This document shows positions 26,923-35,570 of a DNA stretch of 64,000 nucleotides, piece after piece; positions within the stretch are counted from its first letter, which is position 1; the number at the start of each line of letters is the position of its first letter. The stretch is from contig NZ_JAPEPC010000001.1 of NCBI RefSeq assembly GCF_026340465.1, forward strand, positions 3,250,001 through 3,314,000, read 5' to 3'. This DNA is from Streptomyces sp. NBC_01306 (lineage in GTDB: Bacteria > Actinomycetota > Actinomycetes > Streptomycetales > Streptomycetaceae). The notes under the pieces are model-generated. The model was not told the DNA's origin. It did no database searches and saw nothing but the letters and a program-made list of their open reading frames with translations. The translations under genes and the position numbers were made by a program.

Positions 26923-27576
26923 TCAGATATAGCCCTCCCTGAAGGCATAAGCGACGGCATGGGCCCGATTGCGAAGGTGCAGCCGGGTCGTGAGGCCGTG
27001 CATCACGTTCTTGACAGTGCGTTCCGAGTACGAGAGCTTGCGCGCGACCTCAGCCGTGTCCATGCCTTCGGCCACCAGTTGCAGCACCTCCAGCTCACGC
27101 GAGGAGAGCCCCGAAGCGGGGGCCCCCGGTGAACTGGTGGCTTTGCGCTGAAGGGCACCGACCTGGGATATCAACCGTCCGAGCAGATCGGACGGGAGGT
27201 CTCCCTCGCCCCTTGAGGCAGCGATGACTGCCTGCAGGAGCCGGTGCCCGGTGGCCTCGTGCCGCCAGACTATGGCCGCGACGCCGCTCTCAATGACCTG
27301 AAGCAGTTCAGCCTCGCGGATCAGACCGGCCACGAGGACCGCCCGGGTGCCGTCGATCCGTACCAGCCGCCGCAACTGCGACAGGGTCGGCTCGTCCAGC
27401 GCGTCCGCCAGCAGGACCGCCACCGTTCCCGGCCGTCCGCTCGCCTCGTCGACCAGCTCGATGGCCGGCTGCTGGCGTAGCTGAGTGGTAGCTCCTGCCA
27501 GCGAGAGCGGGTCGGACGCGTGAATGGCGACCGGGATCCTGGCTTCAGGTCCCGTCGAATCTAATGACGTCCGCAT
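26923..27576 (-). CDS. LuxR-family DNA-binding response-regulator-like protein
   Basis: 217 aa from ATG 27576, with GAGGGG upstream. The C-terminal HTH_LuxR domain is clear (LSSRELEVLQLVAEGMDTAEVARKLSYSERTVKNVMHGLTTRLHLRNRAHAVAYAF). The N-terminal ~130 residues resemble a receiver fold (IPVAIHASDPLSLAGATTQL, TVAVLLADALDEPTLSQLRRL, TRAVLVAGLI, VAAIVWRHEAT). The expected phospho-accepting Asp triad is not evident, so it may be an atypical, phosphorylation-independent regulator. It lies just upstream of the CIS ATPase operon on the same strand and is a natural candidate regulator of the locus. Confidence 0.8.
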   Translation of the reverse strand: MRTSLDSTGPEARIPVAIHASDPLSLAGATTQLRQQPAIELVDEASGRPGTVAVLLADALDEPTLSQLRRLVRIDGTRAVLVAGLIREAELLQVIESGVAAIVWRHEATGHRLLQAVIAASRGEGDLPSDLLGRLISQVGALQRKATSSPGAPASGLSSRELEVLQLVAEGMDTAEVARKLSYSERTVKNVMHGLTTRLHLRNRAHAVAYAFREGYI

Positions 27577-28072
27577 GGCCAACCCCTCACGTTCTCGCAG
27601 AACACCATGATGCGTCACACCGTGATCCGGCGGAATCAACGGAGTCCGCACTCCTGTGGCTGATGGTGTGTCCGCATTCGTGGGCCTACACGAGATCGGC
27701 ACGAGACGGACAGCCCGGTATTAAGGCGACCACCGACCGGAAAGCCTCTCACACGTCTCTAACCGACCCGTTACACACCCGGGGCGATCGGAGACGACAG
27801 TCCGATGAACTCCCGGACCGATGGGGCGTATTCCCTCCGCGAACCGCACGGCATCCCGGCCGCATCAAGCCAGAAAGCCGGACAAACCCCGCGCAACTCG
27901 GAGCCCGGAGCGGCCCGCCGGTGGAATAGCGAGTCCATTGCGCAACGAGCAACAGGTACAGAACGGAGACAGAACAGAGACGGAGAGGGGCTCGGAGAGC
28001 CCCACCGAGAGGATTCGAGTGCCGGTCAGCACCCGAATCCTTCACCGTTCCCCCGCATTTACGATTGCGGCA
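27577..28072. other. Intergenic region, no gene recognised
   Basis: About 500 bp upstream of the LuxR-type gene and downstream of the phosphoribosyltransferase gene. Short ORFs here have no protein-like character and no clear tRNA or terminator was found. It should carry the promoter of the LuxR-type gene. Confidence 0.4.
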
Positions 28073-28570
28073 TCAGGCGTCCAGCACCTGGCCCTCGCGC
28101 CGCACGACGGGCGGCTCGACGCTCCAGGGGAAGTTGATCCACTCGTCGGTGCGCTTCCACACGTACTCGCATTTCACCAGCGAGTGCGACTTCTCGTAGA
28201 TCACGGCACTGCGCACCTCGGCGACGGCGCCGACACAGAAGTCGTGGACCAGTTTGAGGGTCTTCCCGGTGTCGGCGACATCATCGGTGATGAGCACCTT
28301 TTTGGCCGAGAAATCGATTGCGTTGGGCACGGGCGCCAGCATGACCGGCATCTCCAACGTGGTCCCTACACCGGTGTAGAACTCGACGTTCACCAGATGA
28401 ATGTTCTTACAGTCCAGGGCATAGGCGAGCGCGCCGGCCACGAATACGCCGCCGCGCGCGATGCTGAGCACGATGTCCGGCTCATAGCCGTCGTCGGCGA
28501 TGGTCTGCGCGAGCTCGCGCACCGCGTTCCCGAAGCCGTCGTATGTCAGGTTCTCGCGTACGTCACTCAT
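28073..28570 (-). CDS. Phosphoribosyltransferase (purine PRTase type I)
   Basis: 165 aa. The PRPP-binding signature VLITDDVADTGKTL (residues ~90-103) and the preceding PDIVLSIARGGVFVAGALAYAL define a type I PRTase. The short hood and the KNIHLVNVEFYTGVG segment resemble xanthine/hypoxanthine-guanine PRTase-like proteins of actinomycetes. It would salvage a purine base with PRPP in the cytoplasm; the exact base cannot be read off. It lies 9 bp downstream of dcd, so the two nucleotide-metabolism genes probably form an operon. Confidence 0.85.
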   Translation of the reverse strand: MSDVRENLTYDGFGNAVRELAQTIADDGYEPDIVLSIARGGVFVAGALAYALDCKNIHLVNVEFYTGVGTTLEMPVMLAPVPNAIDFSAKKVLITDDVADTGKTLKLVHDFCVGAVAEVRSAVIYEKSHSLVKCEYVWKRTDEWINFPWSVEPPVVRREGQVLDA

Positions 28571-28579
28571 GGCTGGATA

Positions 28580-29155
28580 TCACACCTGGGTCCGATGGAA
28601 ATTGAGGAAGGACCGCGAGGCGGTCGGCCCGCGCTGCCCCTGGTAGCGCGACCCGTACCGCTCACTGCCGTACGGGTGCTCGGCCGGCGAGGTGAGCCGG
28701 AACATGCAGAGCTGCCCGATCTTCATCCCGGGCCAGAGCTTCATGGGAAGCGTCGCGACGTTCGACAGTTCGAGCGTGACATGCCCCGAGAAACCCGGGT
28801 CGATGAACCCGGCGGTCGAGTGCGTGACGAGCCCGAGCCGCCCGAGGCTGGACTTGCCTTCGAGACGGGACGCGAGATCGTCGGGCAGCGTGACGACCTC
28901 GTAGGTGGAGGCGAGCACGAACTCACCGGGGTGCAGGATGAACGCCTCGTCCCCGTCCGGCTCGACCTTGCGCGTCAGATCCGCCTGCTCGACCGCAGGG
29001 TCGATGTGCGGATACCTGTGGTTCTCGAACACCCGGAAGTAGCGGTCGAGCCGCACGTCGATGCTGGAGGGCTGCACCATGTATTCGTCGTACGGATCGA
29101 TGCGCACGCGCCCGGCGTCGATCTCGGCCCGGATGTCCTTGTCTGAGAGAAGCAC
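28580..29155 (-). CDS. dcd: dCTP deaminase
   Basis: 191 aa from GTG 29155 ([21 protein letters not shown]). Catalytic and nucleotide-binding motifs are intact: [51 protein letters not shown] (with the catalytic Glu just before this, LEGKSS), and the C-terminal [15 protein letters not shown] cap. It converts dCTP to dUTP for dTMP synthesis. The length matches the family (about 190 aa). In-frame upstream sequence to 29230 is not conserved-looking. Confidence 0.95.
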   Translation of the reverse strand: MLLSDKDIRAEIDAGRVRIDPYDEYMVQPSSIDVRLDRYFRVFENHRYPHIDPAVEQADLTRKVEPDGDEAFILHPGEFVLASTYEVVTLPDDLASRLEGKSSLGRLGLVTHSTAGFIDPGFSGHVTLELSNVATLPMKLWPGMKIGQLCMFRLTSPAEHPYGSERYGSRYQGQRGPTASRSFLNFHRTQV

Positions 29156-29338
29156 GCCCCGAGGATACGGGGACCGTGCGGCCCCGCCCCAATCGGCCGA
29201 CCCGCACACCCCGCACCACGGACGACGCACCCGCCCGAAACGGCGACCGGGGCCACTCCTCCCGCCCCAGCTGATCTTGTCGCTACTACTCCCGCAGCGG
29301 GCCGGCTCCTGCCTCTGCCCCTGCTGCCGATCCTGCTG

Positions 29339-29512
29339 CTACTGCTGCTCCAGCCCCACCGGCACGGCATGCCGCAACCGCGCACAGCGCGGACACCGAA
29401 TGAGCCGCCCGGGCCCGATCCGGTCGGTCCCGAGCTGCTGCAACGGGAACGAGGCAGTACTGAACACGTGCCCTTCGGCACAGCGGACGACGGTGCGCTC
29501 CATCGGATCCAT
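29339..29512 (-). CDS. Small zinc-ribbon protein, 57 aa
   Basis: A 57-residue ORF (MDPMERTVVRCAEGHVFST..., PGRLIRCPRCARLRHAVPV), from ATG 29512 with GAAGGGA upstream; an internal ATG at 29503 is also possible. One Cys (RCAEGH) and a CPRC pair suggest a one-metal zinc ribbon with His as a fourth ligand. Function unknown. It lies between dcd and tRNA-Gly and is below common ORF length limits. Confidence 0.65.
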   Translation of the reverse strand: MDPMERTVVRCAEGHVFSTASFPLQQLGTDRIGPGRLIRCPRCARLRHAVPVGLEQQ

Positions 29513-29881
29513 CAAGTCCCTTCCCCATCAAGCGCGGACGAGAGAAAACACCACATTAGGGGATGTACAGGACACCGCTCCAACCGGCACTCCGATTGGC
29601 CACGGTACGCCCCAACTTCCGCACCGGGCAGCGGGATCCCCACCCGAAAGCAAGCCCGAAACCACCCAAACCGGACGACTGTACGGACGGCCACCCACCC
29701 CCCAACACGGCGTAACCGGGAAGGGCGGGGCGGGGGGTGGGGGCAACACATGGGGCAAGCCGGAAACACCCGGGGAGACGGCGGGAGCCGGCACGGCTCA
29801 CAGCTCCGGGACGCGGCACCGGGTGCGGCTGGTCATGAGGTAGAGTAAGCGCGATGCGATTCCCTCCGGGAAGATCGCTGC
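29513..29881. other. Intergenic region before tRNA-Gly
   Basis: About 370 bp. No gene or clear structural element recognised. It includes the promoter region of the tRNA, which I could not define precisely. Confidence 0.4.
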
Positions 29882-29952
29882 GCGAGTGTAGTTTAATGGT
29901 AGAACATGAGCTTCCCAAGCTCAGAGCGCGGGTTCGATTCCCGTCACTCGCT
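29882..29952 (+). tRNA. tRNA-Gly (anticodon CCC)
   Basis: A 71-nt cloverleaf. The acceptor stem GCGAGTG (29882-29888) pairs with CACTCGC (29945-29951). The D-arm contains TTTAATGGTAGAA, the anticodon arm is TGAGC-TTCCCAA-GCTCA with anticodon CCC, and the T-arm has GGTTCGATTCC. CCA is encoded at 29953-29955. A terminator-like hairpin follows, then a mobile element, so the 3' end is a probable integration site. Confidence 0.95.
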
Positions 29953-29961
29953 CCATTACAT

Positions 29962-29986
29962 AGCCCCAGGTCAGCGGCCTGGGGCT
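29962..29986 (+). terminator. Terminator downstream of tRNA-Gly
   Basis: A perfect 9-bp stem (29962-29970 with 29978-29986, 7-nt loop) followed by TCTTTGTTG. Confidence 0.75.
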
Positions 29987-30577
29987 TCTTTGTTGTCTAG
30001 ACCACTCAAGGGGCGTCGTGCCCTCAGCGTGCCCCAACTGCGGGAAATGCACTGGCCAATGGCGTTCCATCGGACCCCTCGGGCGACTCGACGGCGACAC
30101 GTCTCATATATCGATACGCACTTTTCGTGACCTGCATCACTCAACACCAGTGCGGTCGTTCCGTTCCATCTGCAAATCCCAGCGTCGGCCGACTGAGACT
30201 CGTCCGGCCGGTCATGCCTCGGAGGTTCGGCGGCCAAAGCGAGACGGTGGGCGGCCGGGATGGCTGGCCGCCTCCCCCACGCTCTGTCTGTCGATGCCCG
30301 GCCCCACACGGCACTGGAACAGAAGCGGCTGGGGCCAGCCCCAAGCCGGATCCTCGGCACCGCGACGCCGCGGCTGCCCCTTGGCGCACAGGTTGAGGTG
30401 CCAGCGCCGCTGGGCTGGCCGGAAGCCGATCCTGCGGGGTTGTAGGAACGCTGCGGTGCCCTCCAGGATGGCAGGGCGGTTCGGGGTTTCTGGCTCCGAA
30501 CATACTTCAAAGGTCTTCCGGTGGTCGGGGAGCCGGGCTCGGCACGTTCCGATCGGCGAGCGCACAGGAGGACATGG
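29987..30577. other. Non-coding stretch at the left end of the element
   Basis: About 590 bp between the tRNA terminator and the oxygenase gene. Several open frames exist on both strands, but none has recognisable motifs or a good start site. It could be a decayed gene or the left junction of the element. Confidence 0.4.
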
Positions 30578-31492
30578 GTGATATCGCACATGCAGTTGCC
30601 GGGGCATGCGGCCGGCTGGACTTCGAAGGACCGGGCGGCAGTCGCTGCTGGTCTCGGCGGTCGCTTCCGGCTCCAGGGGTTCCTCTTCGTTCACAACCAC
30701 GGCGTTCGCGCCGAGTTGATCAAGGACGTCTATGAGGAAACACGGCGGTTCTATCAGCTGTCCCCGACGGAGAAGAGCCGGTACGACGCCACCGAGCAGT
30801 CCCAGTTCTTGGGGTACCGCGGGCTCGGAAGGGAGCGGAGCCGCACCCACAGCGGCACGGAGGCGTGCGAGCAGTACCGGGTCGGCAACACCACCGACGA
30901 ACTTCCCCCGCCCGCGTCCGTGGACTTCTACCACGCGCCGTTCCCGAAGTCCCTGGAACTCTTCGGCCACTTGACCCGGCTGGGCGACGGAATCCTCGCC
31001 GCGTGTGCCCTGGACCTCGGGCTGGAGGAGGACTCGTTCACCCCCTACCTGGCGGGCGGTCCGCTGCACCGGTTGGGCCTCAACCACTACGGCGCGAGCC
31101 ACCTCACCGACACCGGCGCCACCGCGGGCTATGCGATGTCGCCGCACATCGACCTGTCCGTACTGACCATCCTGGACCAGGACGAACCGGGCCTGGAGGT
31201 CCGTGACGCGGATGGGCAGTGGCTGCAGGTTCCCACCGTTCCCGGCGCGCTGTTCCTCTTCCTCGGCGACTACGTCCAGCGGTGGTCCAACGGGCGCCAT
31301 CGGGCAGCACCGCACCGGGTCAGGACGGTGCATCGCGACCGGATGTCGATCCAGTACAAACACCGGCCCGACTACGGCGTTGCCGTCCGGCCACTGGACG
31401 CGCTCACCAGCCCTGCCGATCCGCCCGCATATGGACCGTTCAATACCGGCCCCGAATACGTGGCCGTGCTGAAGTCCATTCTCGGCAAGTGA
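30578..31492 (+). CDS. 2-oxoglutarate/Fe(II)-dependent oxygenase, isopenicillin-N-synthase-like
   Basis: 304 aa from GTG 30578, 6 bp after a perfect AGGAGG. An N-terminal DIOX_N-like part (RFRLQGFLFVHNHGV, TRRFYQLSPTEKSRYD, GYRGLGRERS) precedes the double-stranded beta-helix core. The iron ligands are visible as the HxD in SPHIDLSVLTIL and a distal His in HRAAPHRVRTVHRDRMSIQY, with the co-substrate-binding RxS (RMS) after it. Such enzymes hydroxylate, desaturate or cyclise small molecules, often amino acids. It sits alone between the tRNA and the integrase gene as apparent cargo. Whether it tailors the peptide made at 42-64 kb is unknown. Confidence 0.8.
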   Translation: MISHMQLPGHAAGWTSKDRAAVAAGLGGRFRLQGFLFVHNHGVRAELIKDVYEETRRFYQLSPTEKSRYDATEQSQFLGYRGLGRERSRTHSGTEACEQYRVGNTTDELPPPASVDFYHAPFPKSLELFGHLTRLGDGILAACALDLGLEEDSFTPYLAGGPLHRLGLNHYGASHLTDTGATAGYAMSPHIDLSVLTILDQDEPGLEVRDADGQWLQVPTVPGALFLFLGDYVQRWSNGRHRAAPHRVRTVHRDRMSIQYKHRPDYGVAVRPLDALTSPADPPAYGPFNTGPEYVAVLKSILGK

Positions 31493-31577
31493 CCTTGCCG
31501 GTCACTATCGATGAACTTGGTGCGGCTTCACGCTATAGCGCAGGTACGCCTAGCAAGCCAGTCGGGCCGGCACCGCA

Positions 31578-31611
31578 GAAGGCGGGTCGGGCACCTACCC
31601 GACCCGCCTTC
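31578..31611. terminator. Bidirectional terminator between oxygenase and integrase genes
   Basis: A perfect 14-bp stem (31578-31591 with 31598-31611, 6-nt loop) between convergent genes. Confidence 0.8.
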
Positions 31612-31621
31612 GAGGGATCCA

Positions 31622-32770
31622 CTACGCGTCGCGGGTGGCCTTCTCCTCGTCCGCACGCCGCCGCTGCTCACGCACCCTGACGTCGATGCCGTCGGCCACC
31701 TCCTGCTGACGTTCGTCGTCGGAGTGCTGGTAGATCATGGCGGCCTTCTCCGAGGACTGCCCCGCGCGAACCATCGTGTCCTTCAGGGTGGCTCCGGACT
31801 GCGTTGACAAGGTGTGCCCTGTGTGGCGCAGGTCGTAGAAGCGGAAGCCCTCCGGCAGACCGACCTTCGTGCGGGCCTTTGCCCACTTGCGGCCAAAGGT
31901 CGAGCGCCGGAACGGTGCTCCCTTCTCCCCTACAAACAGGAGCCCGGCGGGCTCCTTCTCCGCGAACCAGTCGAGGTGGTGCTTGACCTCGGCGTACAGG
32001 AACTCAGGGAGGTGGACGACCCTCACGCCAGCCGCCGACTTGGTGTCTCCCTCGGCCCGGCGGCCCGTGGTCAGCTCAGGTGCGGCTTCGGTGATCTTCA
32101 CTGCGAGCGGGGCCAGCGAGACGGAGCCCCGGCGCAGAGCCGCCAACTCCTCCGGGCGCATCGGCCCGTAGGCGCCGAAGTAGACCATCAGCCGCCAGCG
32201 CGGTCCCATCGCCTCGGCGAGCGCATCGACCTGGGCGACGGTCGCCGTCGAGCGTTCCTTGGCCTGCTCGGTGCCCGCGCCCTTGATCCTGCAGGGGTTC
32301 CGGCGGATCAGTTCATCATCAGTTGCTGTCCCCATGATGGCCTTGAGTAGCCGGTAGGACTTGGCGACCGTGGTGGCACCCGTGGCCGACAGGCGTTCCG
32401 TCCGCCAGGTCCGCACCGCCGGCGCGGTGATCTCGTCCAGGTCCAGGCCGCCGAAGGCGGGCAGGACGTGCAGTCGCAACAGGCGACGGTACAGCTCGTC
32501 CGTGGTAGCGGAGAGTCCGCGTTCGTCGATCCATTTCACGGCGTACGACTCGAAGTTGACCGCGCCCACGTTGGGGTCGACCCAGTGATTGCGCTGGATG
32601 TCGGCCTTGGTGAGGGTCAGCCAGTCCTGCGCGTCGGTCTTCGTCGCGAAGGTCTCCGGGGCGGTTCGACGGCTGCCATCCGGAGCCCAATACCGTGCCT
32701 GCCAACGGCCCGAGGGAAGCTGTCGGGTGGTGCCGAACTCGCGCCGCCGCTGCGGCTTGCGGGCCGCCAT
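31622..32770 (-). CDS. int: Tyrosine-recombinase integrase
   Basis: 382 aa. An AP2-like arm-binding N-terminus (GTTRQLPSGRWQARYWAPDGSRRTAPETFATKTDAQDWL) and SAM-like core-binding domain precede the catalytic domain. Catalytic elements: Arg in AYGPMRPEELAALR, the DLRHTGHTL box (the usual first His of this box is Tyr: FYDLRH) and the nucleophile in MIYQHSDDERQQEVADGID. It should catalyse site-specific integration, most likely at tRNA-Gly 1.7 kb away. It shares one base with the excisionase stop, so the two are co-translated. Confidence 0.9.
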   Translation of the reverse strand: MAARKPQRRREFGTTRQLPSGRWQARYWAPDGSRRTAPETFATKTDAQDWLTLTKADIQRNHWVDPNVGAVNFESYAVKWIDERGLSATTDELYRRLLRLHVLPAFGGLDLDEITAPAVRTWRTERLSATGATTVAKSYRLLKAIMGTATDDELIRRNPCRIKGAGTEQAKERSTATVAQVDALAEAMGPRWRLMVYFGAYGPMRPEELAALRRGSVSLAPLAVKITEAAPELTTGRRAEGDTKSAAGVRVVHLPEFLYAEVKHHLDWFAEKEPAGLLFVGEKGAPFRRSTFGRKWAKARTKVGLPEGFRFYDLRHTGHTLSTQSGATLKDTMVRAGQSSEKAAMIYQHSDDERQQEVADGIDVRVREQRRRADEEKATRDA

Positions 32771-32988
32771 CAGGCAGCCCGCCTGAAGTCGGAACGGACT
32801 TCGCGCAACGTGGGAACCGTTCGCTCGGCTATGTACGCGGCGATGGCGCTCTCGGGGATACGAACGGGCTTGCCGAGCTTGACGTAGCGGATGCGGCGCT
32901 CAGAGATGAGGCGGCGGATGAAGCGGACGCCGGTGCCGAGGCGTTCGGCGGCCTGATCCACGGTGAGGAGGATGTCGGGGGTGGTCAC
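32770..32988 (-). CDS. xis: Excisionase-like DNA-binding protein (MerR-type HTH)
   Basis: About 72 aa from GTG 32988 (VTTPDILLTVDQAAERLG); an in-frame ATG at 33084 would add 32 poorly conserved residues. TVDQAAERLGTGVRFIRRLISERRIRYVKLGKPVRIPESAIAAYI is a textbook helix-turn-helix of the excisionase/HTH_17 type. The stop overlaps the integrase start (TGATG). It would bend att DNA and direct excision. Confidence 0.85.
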   Translation of the reverse strand: MTTPDILLTVDQAAERLGTGVRFIRRLISERRIRYVKLGKPVRIPESAIAAYIAERTVPTLREVRSDFRRAA

Positions 32989-33171
32989 CTCCCGTGCCGA
33001 CCGGGGGCTTGAGGTGATGGCATGTGTTATCGCCGTATGGCGCAAGTGGGGGCTCCTGGTCCGGACCGGCGAACGGGGCGGCAACCCCGGCCTGGCCGGT
33101 TGATCTGGGATGGGTGCGGTGCGTATCCCGTGCCTGGGGGTTTGCGGTCCCAGGCCGGGCGATAAGACGAG

Positions 33172-33696
33172 CTATGCGTCAGGGGCGGCGTCGGGGTGAT
33201 CGGCGTCGGCTGACGCGCCGGGCGGGGGTCCGAACATCTGCGCGTTCATCTGCGTGACGCTTTCGTGGATGGCGTTGGAGACCATCGCCTCCGCCTCTTC
33301 GCTGATGTCGGGGTGCTCTGCGATGTAGGCGTCGAAGGTGTCGCGAGCGCGGGCGAAGGCGTGCTGGGCGCGCATGGTTTCTTGCTGGGCTGCGACGACG
33401 TTGTCGATGAGTTCCATGGCCCGGCCCTTCGCTGCGAGCTGCGGGGGGCCGGCGAAGTTCCGGAGGCCGACGCCGAAGACCTCGGCGAACCCGATGGCCT
33501 CGTCGAGGTTGATGCGGCGCTTGCGGTTCTCGATGCGCCACACCGCGGACGGGTTCATGTCGAAGCCTGCCTCGTTCAGGCGTTCCGACAGCGTGGTCGT
33601 GCTCCATCCGCGCTTGTCGCGTTCCAGCTTGATGCGTACAGCGGCGTTCTCCTCGCCGCTGAGCAGGATTCCCTCGGGAGTCTCGTCGTCCGCCAT
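33172..33696 (-). CDS. XRE-family transcriptional regulator of the element
   Basis: 174 aa from ATG 33696 (MADDETPEG), preceded by AAGGGGCGG. The N-terminal HTH spans residues ~14-75 (AAVRIKLERDKRGWSTTTLSERLNEAGFDMNPSAVWRIENRKRRINLDEAIGFAEVFGV). The rest is helical (AAQQETMRAQHAFARARDTFDAYIAEHPDI), with an Ala/Asp/Pro-rich end. Divergent from the replication helicase gene. A set of 15-bp palindromes lies in the shared 330-bp promoter region, so it probably represses the divergent gene, itself, or both. Confidence 0.8.
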   Translation of the reverse strand: MADDETPEGILLSGEENAAVRIKLERDKRGWSTTTLSERLNEAGFDMNPSAVWRIENRKRRINLDEAIGFAEVFGVGLRNFAGPPQLAAKGRAMELIDNVVAAQQETMRAQHAFARARDTFDAYIAEHPDISEEAEAMVSNAIHESVTQMNAQMFGPPPGASADADHPDAAPDA

Positions 33697-33724
33697 CCGC
33701 CCCTTCTTCCTGTCGCAGGGCTCT

Positions 33725-33854
33725 CCTGCGGTTTGCAGTCGAGCTAAAACCATAGCATGGAATCTGCGAAACGCAGAAGGGTACTGCCAATCGCACAGAA
33801 CGAAGTCACCGCCTCACGCTCTGCGCATTGCAGAATGGCATTGCCTTTTGCAGA
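33725..33854. promoter_or_regulatory. Cluster of four 15-bp palindromic operator candidates
   Basis: Pattern TCTGCG-N3-CGCAGA: a perfect copy at 33763-33777, near-perfect copies at 33725-33739 and 33820-33834, and a half-conserved copy at 33840-33854. The first two lie 29-67 bp upstream of the XRE gene start. The last overlaps a possible plus-strand promoter (TTGCCT at 33841, CATACT at 33863, 16-bp spacing) reading toward the helicase gene. Confidence 0.6.
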
Positions 33855-33904
33855 TCATGTGGCATACTTGTAGTCCACCCCGACACCGACCCGGAGCCCC
33901 GCAT

Positions 33905-33936
33905 ACAAAAAACCCCTCGGTGTGCACCGAGGGGTT
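33905..33936 (-). terminator. Minus-strand terminator-like hairpin in the divergent promoter region
   Basis: A perfect 12-bp stem (33911-33922 with 33925-33936) next to six A residues on the plus strand, so a leftward transcript would end in a U-run. No minus-strand gene precedes it. Confidence 0.65.
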
Positions 33937-34026
33937 CAAAGCGCAAACCTCTGCAACCGCCATCCCTAGCGATCAACCTGACTGGCCGGGATTGCCGTCC
34001 CATATGGCCCGCAGGAGAGGAGCTTC

Positions 34027-35547
34027 GTGAATCAGGGTACGCCCCTGCCCCCGTACTCGCCATCCCCCGCCGCAGCCGCCGAGCCACCCGATACCCCGCA
34101 CGCCCCGTTCAACGCCGAATGCGCGGTCCTCGGCGCCTGCATGCACGACGGAGCCATCATCGACACGGTCCGGCCCGTGCTGGGCGACGACGCCTTCTAC
34201 CGGCCCGCGCACGAGACCATCTGGCGCGCGCTGCTGACCCAGCGCCGCGAGGACAAACCGACCGACCCGATCGTCCTCACCGAGCTGCTCCAGCAGCAGG
34301 GCGACCTCCAGCGCGTCGGCGGCCCTGTCTACCTGCACCAGCTCGCCAACGTGCTCTACGGCACCGGCAACGCGGAACACCACGCGGCGATCATCCGCGA
34401 GAAGGCCGACCTCCGACGCCTGCACGCCTCCGCGGTGCGCACCCTCCAGCGCGCCCAGGAACCGGGTGCCGATCCCGAGGCGATACGCAGCGAGATCGAA
34501 GCGGAAGTGCGCGCCGAGCGCGAGCGGGCGCTCGCCTCGGGCCAAGGGCGCCTGAACCGCTTCGCAAAGGACGGGTGGACCTTCGTCCAGGAGACCGGCG
34601 CGGATACCGAACCCCTGTGGGGAACCCGCGAGAAGACGGCCTGGGCCTCCGGCGAGAGCCTGATGATCGTCGGCGCTCCGGGCGTCGGAAAGACCACCCT
34701 GGCCCACCAGGTGATCTTCGCCCGCCTGGGCCTGCAGGAGACCGTCCTGGAGATGCCCGTCGCCCCCAGCAGGCGCGTGCTCTACCTGGCCATGGACCGG
34801 CCCAAGCAGATCGCCAAGGCCATGAAACGCCGCGTCTTCTCCACCGACGAAACGATCCTGCGCGAGCGGCTCGTGGTCTGGGAGGGGCCCCTGCCCGCCA
34901 CCCTGGACAAGGAGCCCGACCTCCTCGCCGACCTCGCCGCAGCCCACCAGGCCGACACCATCGTGATCGACAGCCTCAAGGACTCGGTCAGCACCATGGT
35001 CGACGACGGCCTCGCCGTCGCCTTCCACAACGCCCGCAACCGGGCCCTGCGAGGCGGCGTGGAGATCCTGGAGCTGCACCACCAGCGCAAGGCCACCGCC
35101 GACACCCCACGCGGCCAACGCCCCACCCTGGACCAGGTCTACGGCTCCACCTGGTACGTCTCCGGCGCAGGCAGCGTCCTGTTCGTCACCGGCAAGGCCG
35201 GCGACCCAGCCGTCACCCTGCACCACCTCAAGACCCCCACCGGCGAGATCGGCCCGCTCGACGTCACCCACGACCACGTGCGCGGCACCACCACAGTCGA
35301 CCCGACCAAGGACCCCGCCGTCCTCCTGCGCAACGCACCAGGCGGGATGACCGCCCGCGACCTGGCGACCGTCCTGATCGGCGGCGGCGATCCCGAACGC
35401 GCCGACGTGGAGAAAGCCCGACGCCACCTGGCCCGCCTCGTCGACAAGGGCCTGGCGACCAGGGCCGACGGTATCGCCGGAGGAGCAGGTGGCGGGCAGC
35501 AGACCCGTTTCTACGCCTCCGCCCGCCACCTCACCTCCGTCGGCTGA
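34027..35547 (+). CDS. Replicative-helicase-like ATPase (DnaB N-domain plus RecA-like AAA_25)
   Basis: 506 aa from GTG 34027 with AGGAGAGG upstream. Residues ~30-130 match the DnaB N-terminal domain (NAECAVLGACMHDGAIIDTVRPVLGDDAFYRPAHETIWRALL, EDKPTDPIVLTELL, VGGPVYLHQLAN). A RecA-like domain follows with Walker A VGAPGVGKTT (~residue 220), Walker B TIVIDSLKDS and HHQRK. The C-terminus is a winged-helix-like segment (DVEKARRHLARLVDKGLATRADG). Such fusions resemble plasmid RepA-type helicases of actinomycete elements and probably drive replication of the excised element. The iteron-like array begins 23 bp after the stop. Confidence 0.8.
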   Translation: MNQGTPLPPYSPSPAAAAEPPDTPHAPFNAECAVLGACMHDGAIIDTVRPVLGDDAFYRPAHETIWRALLTQRREDKPTDPIVLTELLQQQGDLQRVGGPVYLHQLANVLYGTGNAEHHAAIIREKADLRRLHASAVRTLQRAQEPGADPEAIRSEIEAEVRAERERALASGQGRLNRFAKDGWTFVQETGADTEPLWGTREKTAWASGESLMIVGAPGVGKTTLAHQVIFARLGLQETVLEMPVAPSRRVLYLAMDRPKQIAKAMKRRVFSTDETILRERLVVWEGPLPATLDKEPDLLADLAAAHQADTIVIDSLKDSVSTMVDDGLAVAFHNARNRALRGGVEILELHHQRKATADTPRGQRPTLDQVYGSTWYVSGAGSVLFVTGKAGDPAVTLHHLKTPTGEIGPLDVTHDHVRGTTTVDPTKDPAVLLRNAPGGMTARDLATVLIGGGDPERADVEKARRHLARLVDKGLATRADGIAGGAGGGQQTRFYASARHLTSVG

Positions 35548-35570
35548 ACCCCCACGCCACCCGCGCGGAG

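Noticed and set aside
27749..28045. 98-aa minus-strand ORF between the LuxR-type gene and the phosphoribosyltransferase gene
   Set aside because: Composition and lack of a ribosome site do not support a protein.
30212..31363. 383-aa minus-strand frame opposite the oxygenase gene
   Set aside because: No recognisable motifs; the plus strand encodes conserved iron-binding residues.
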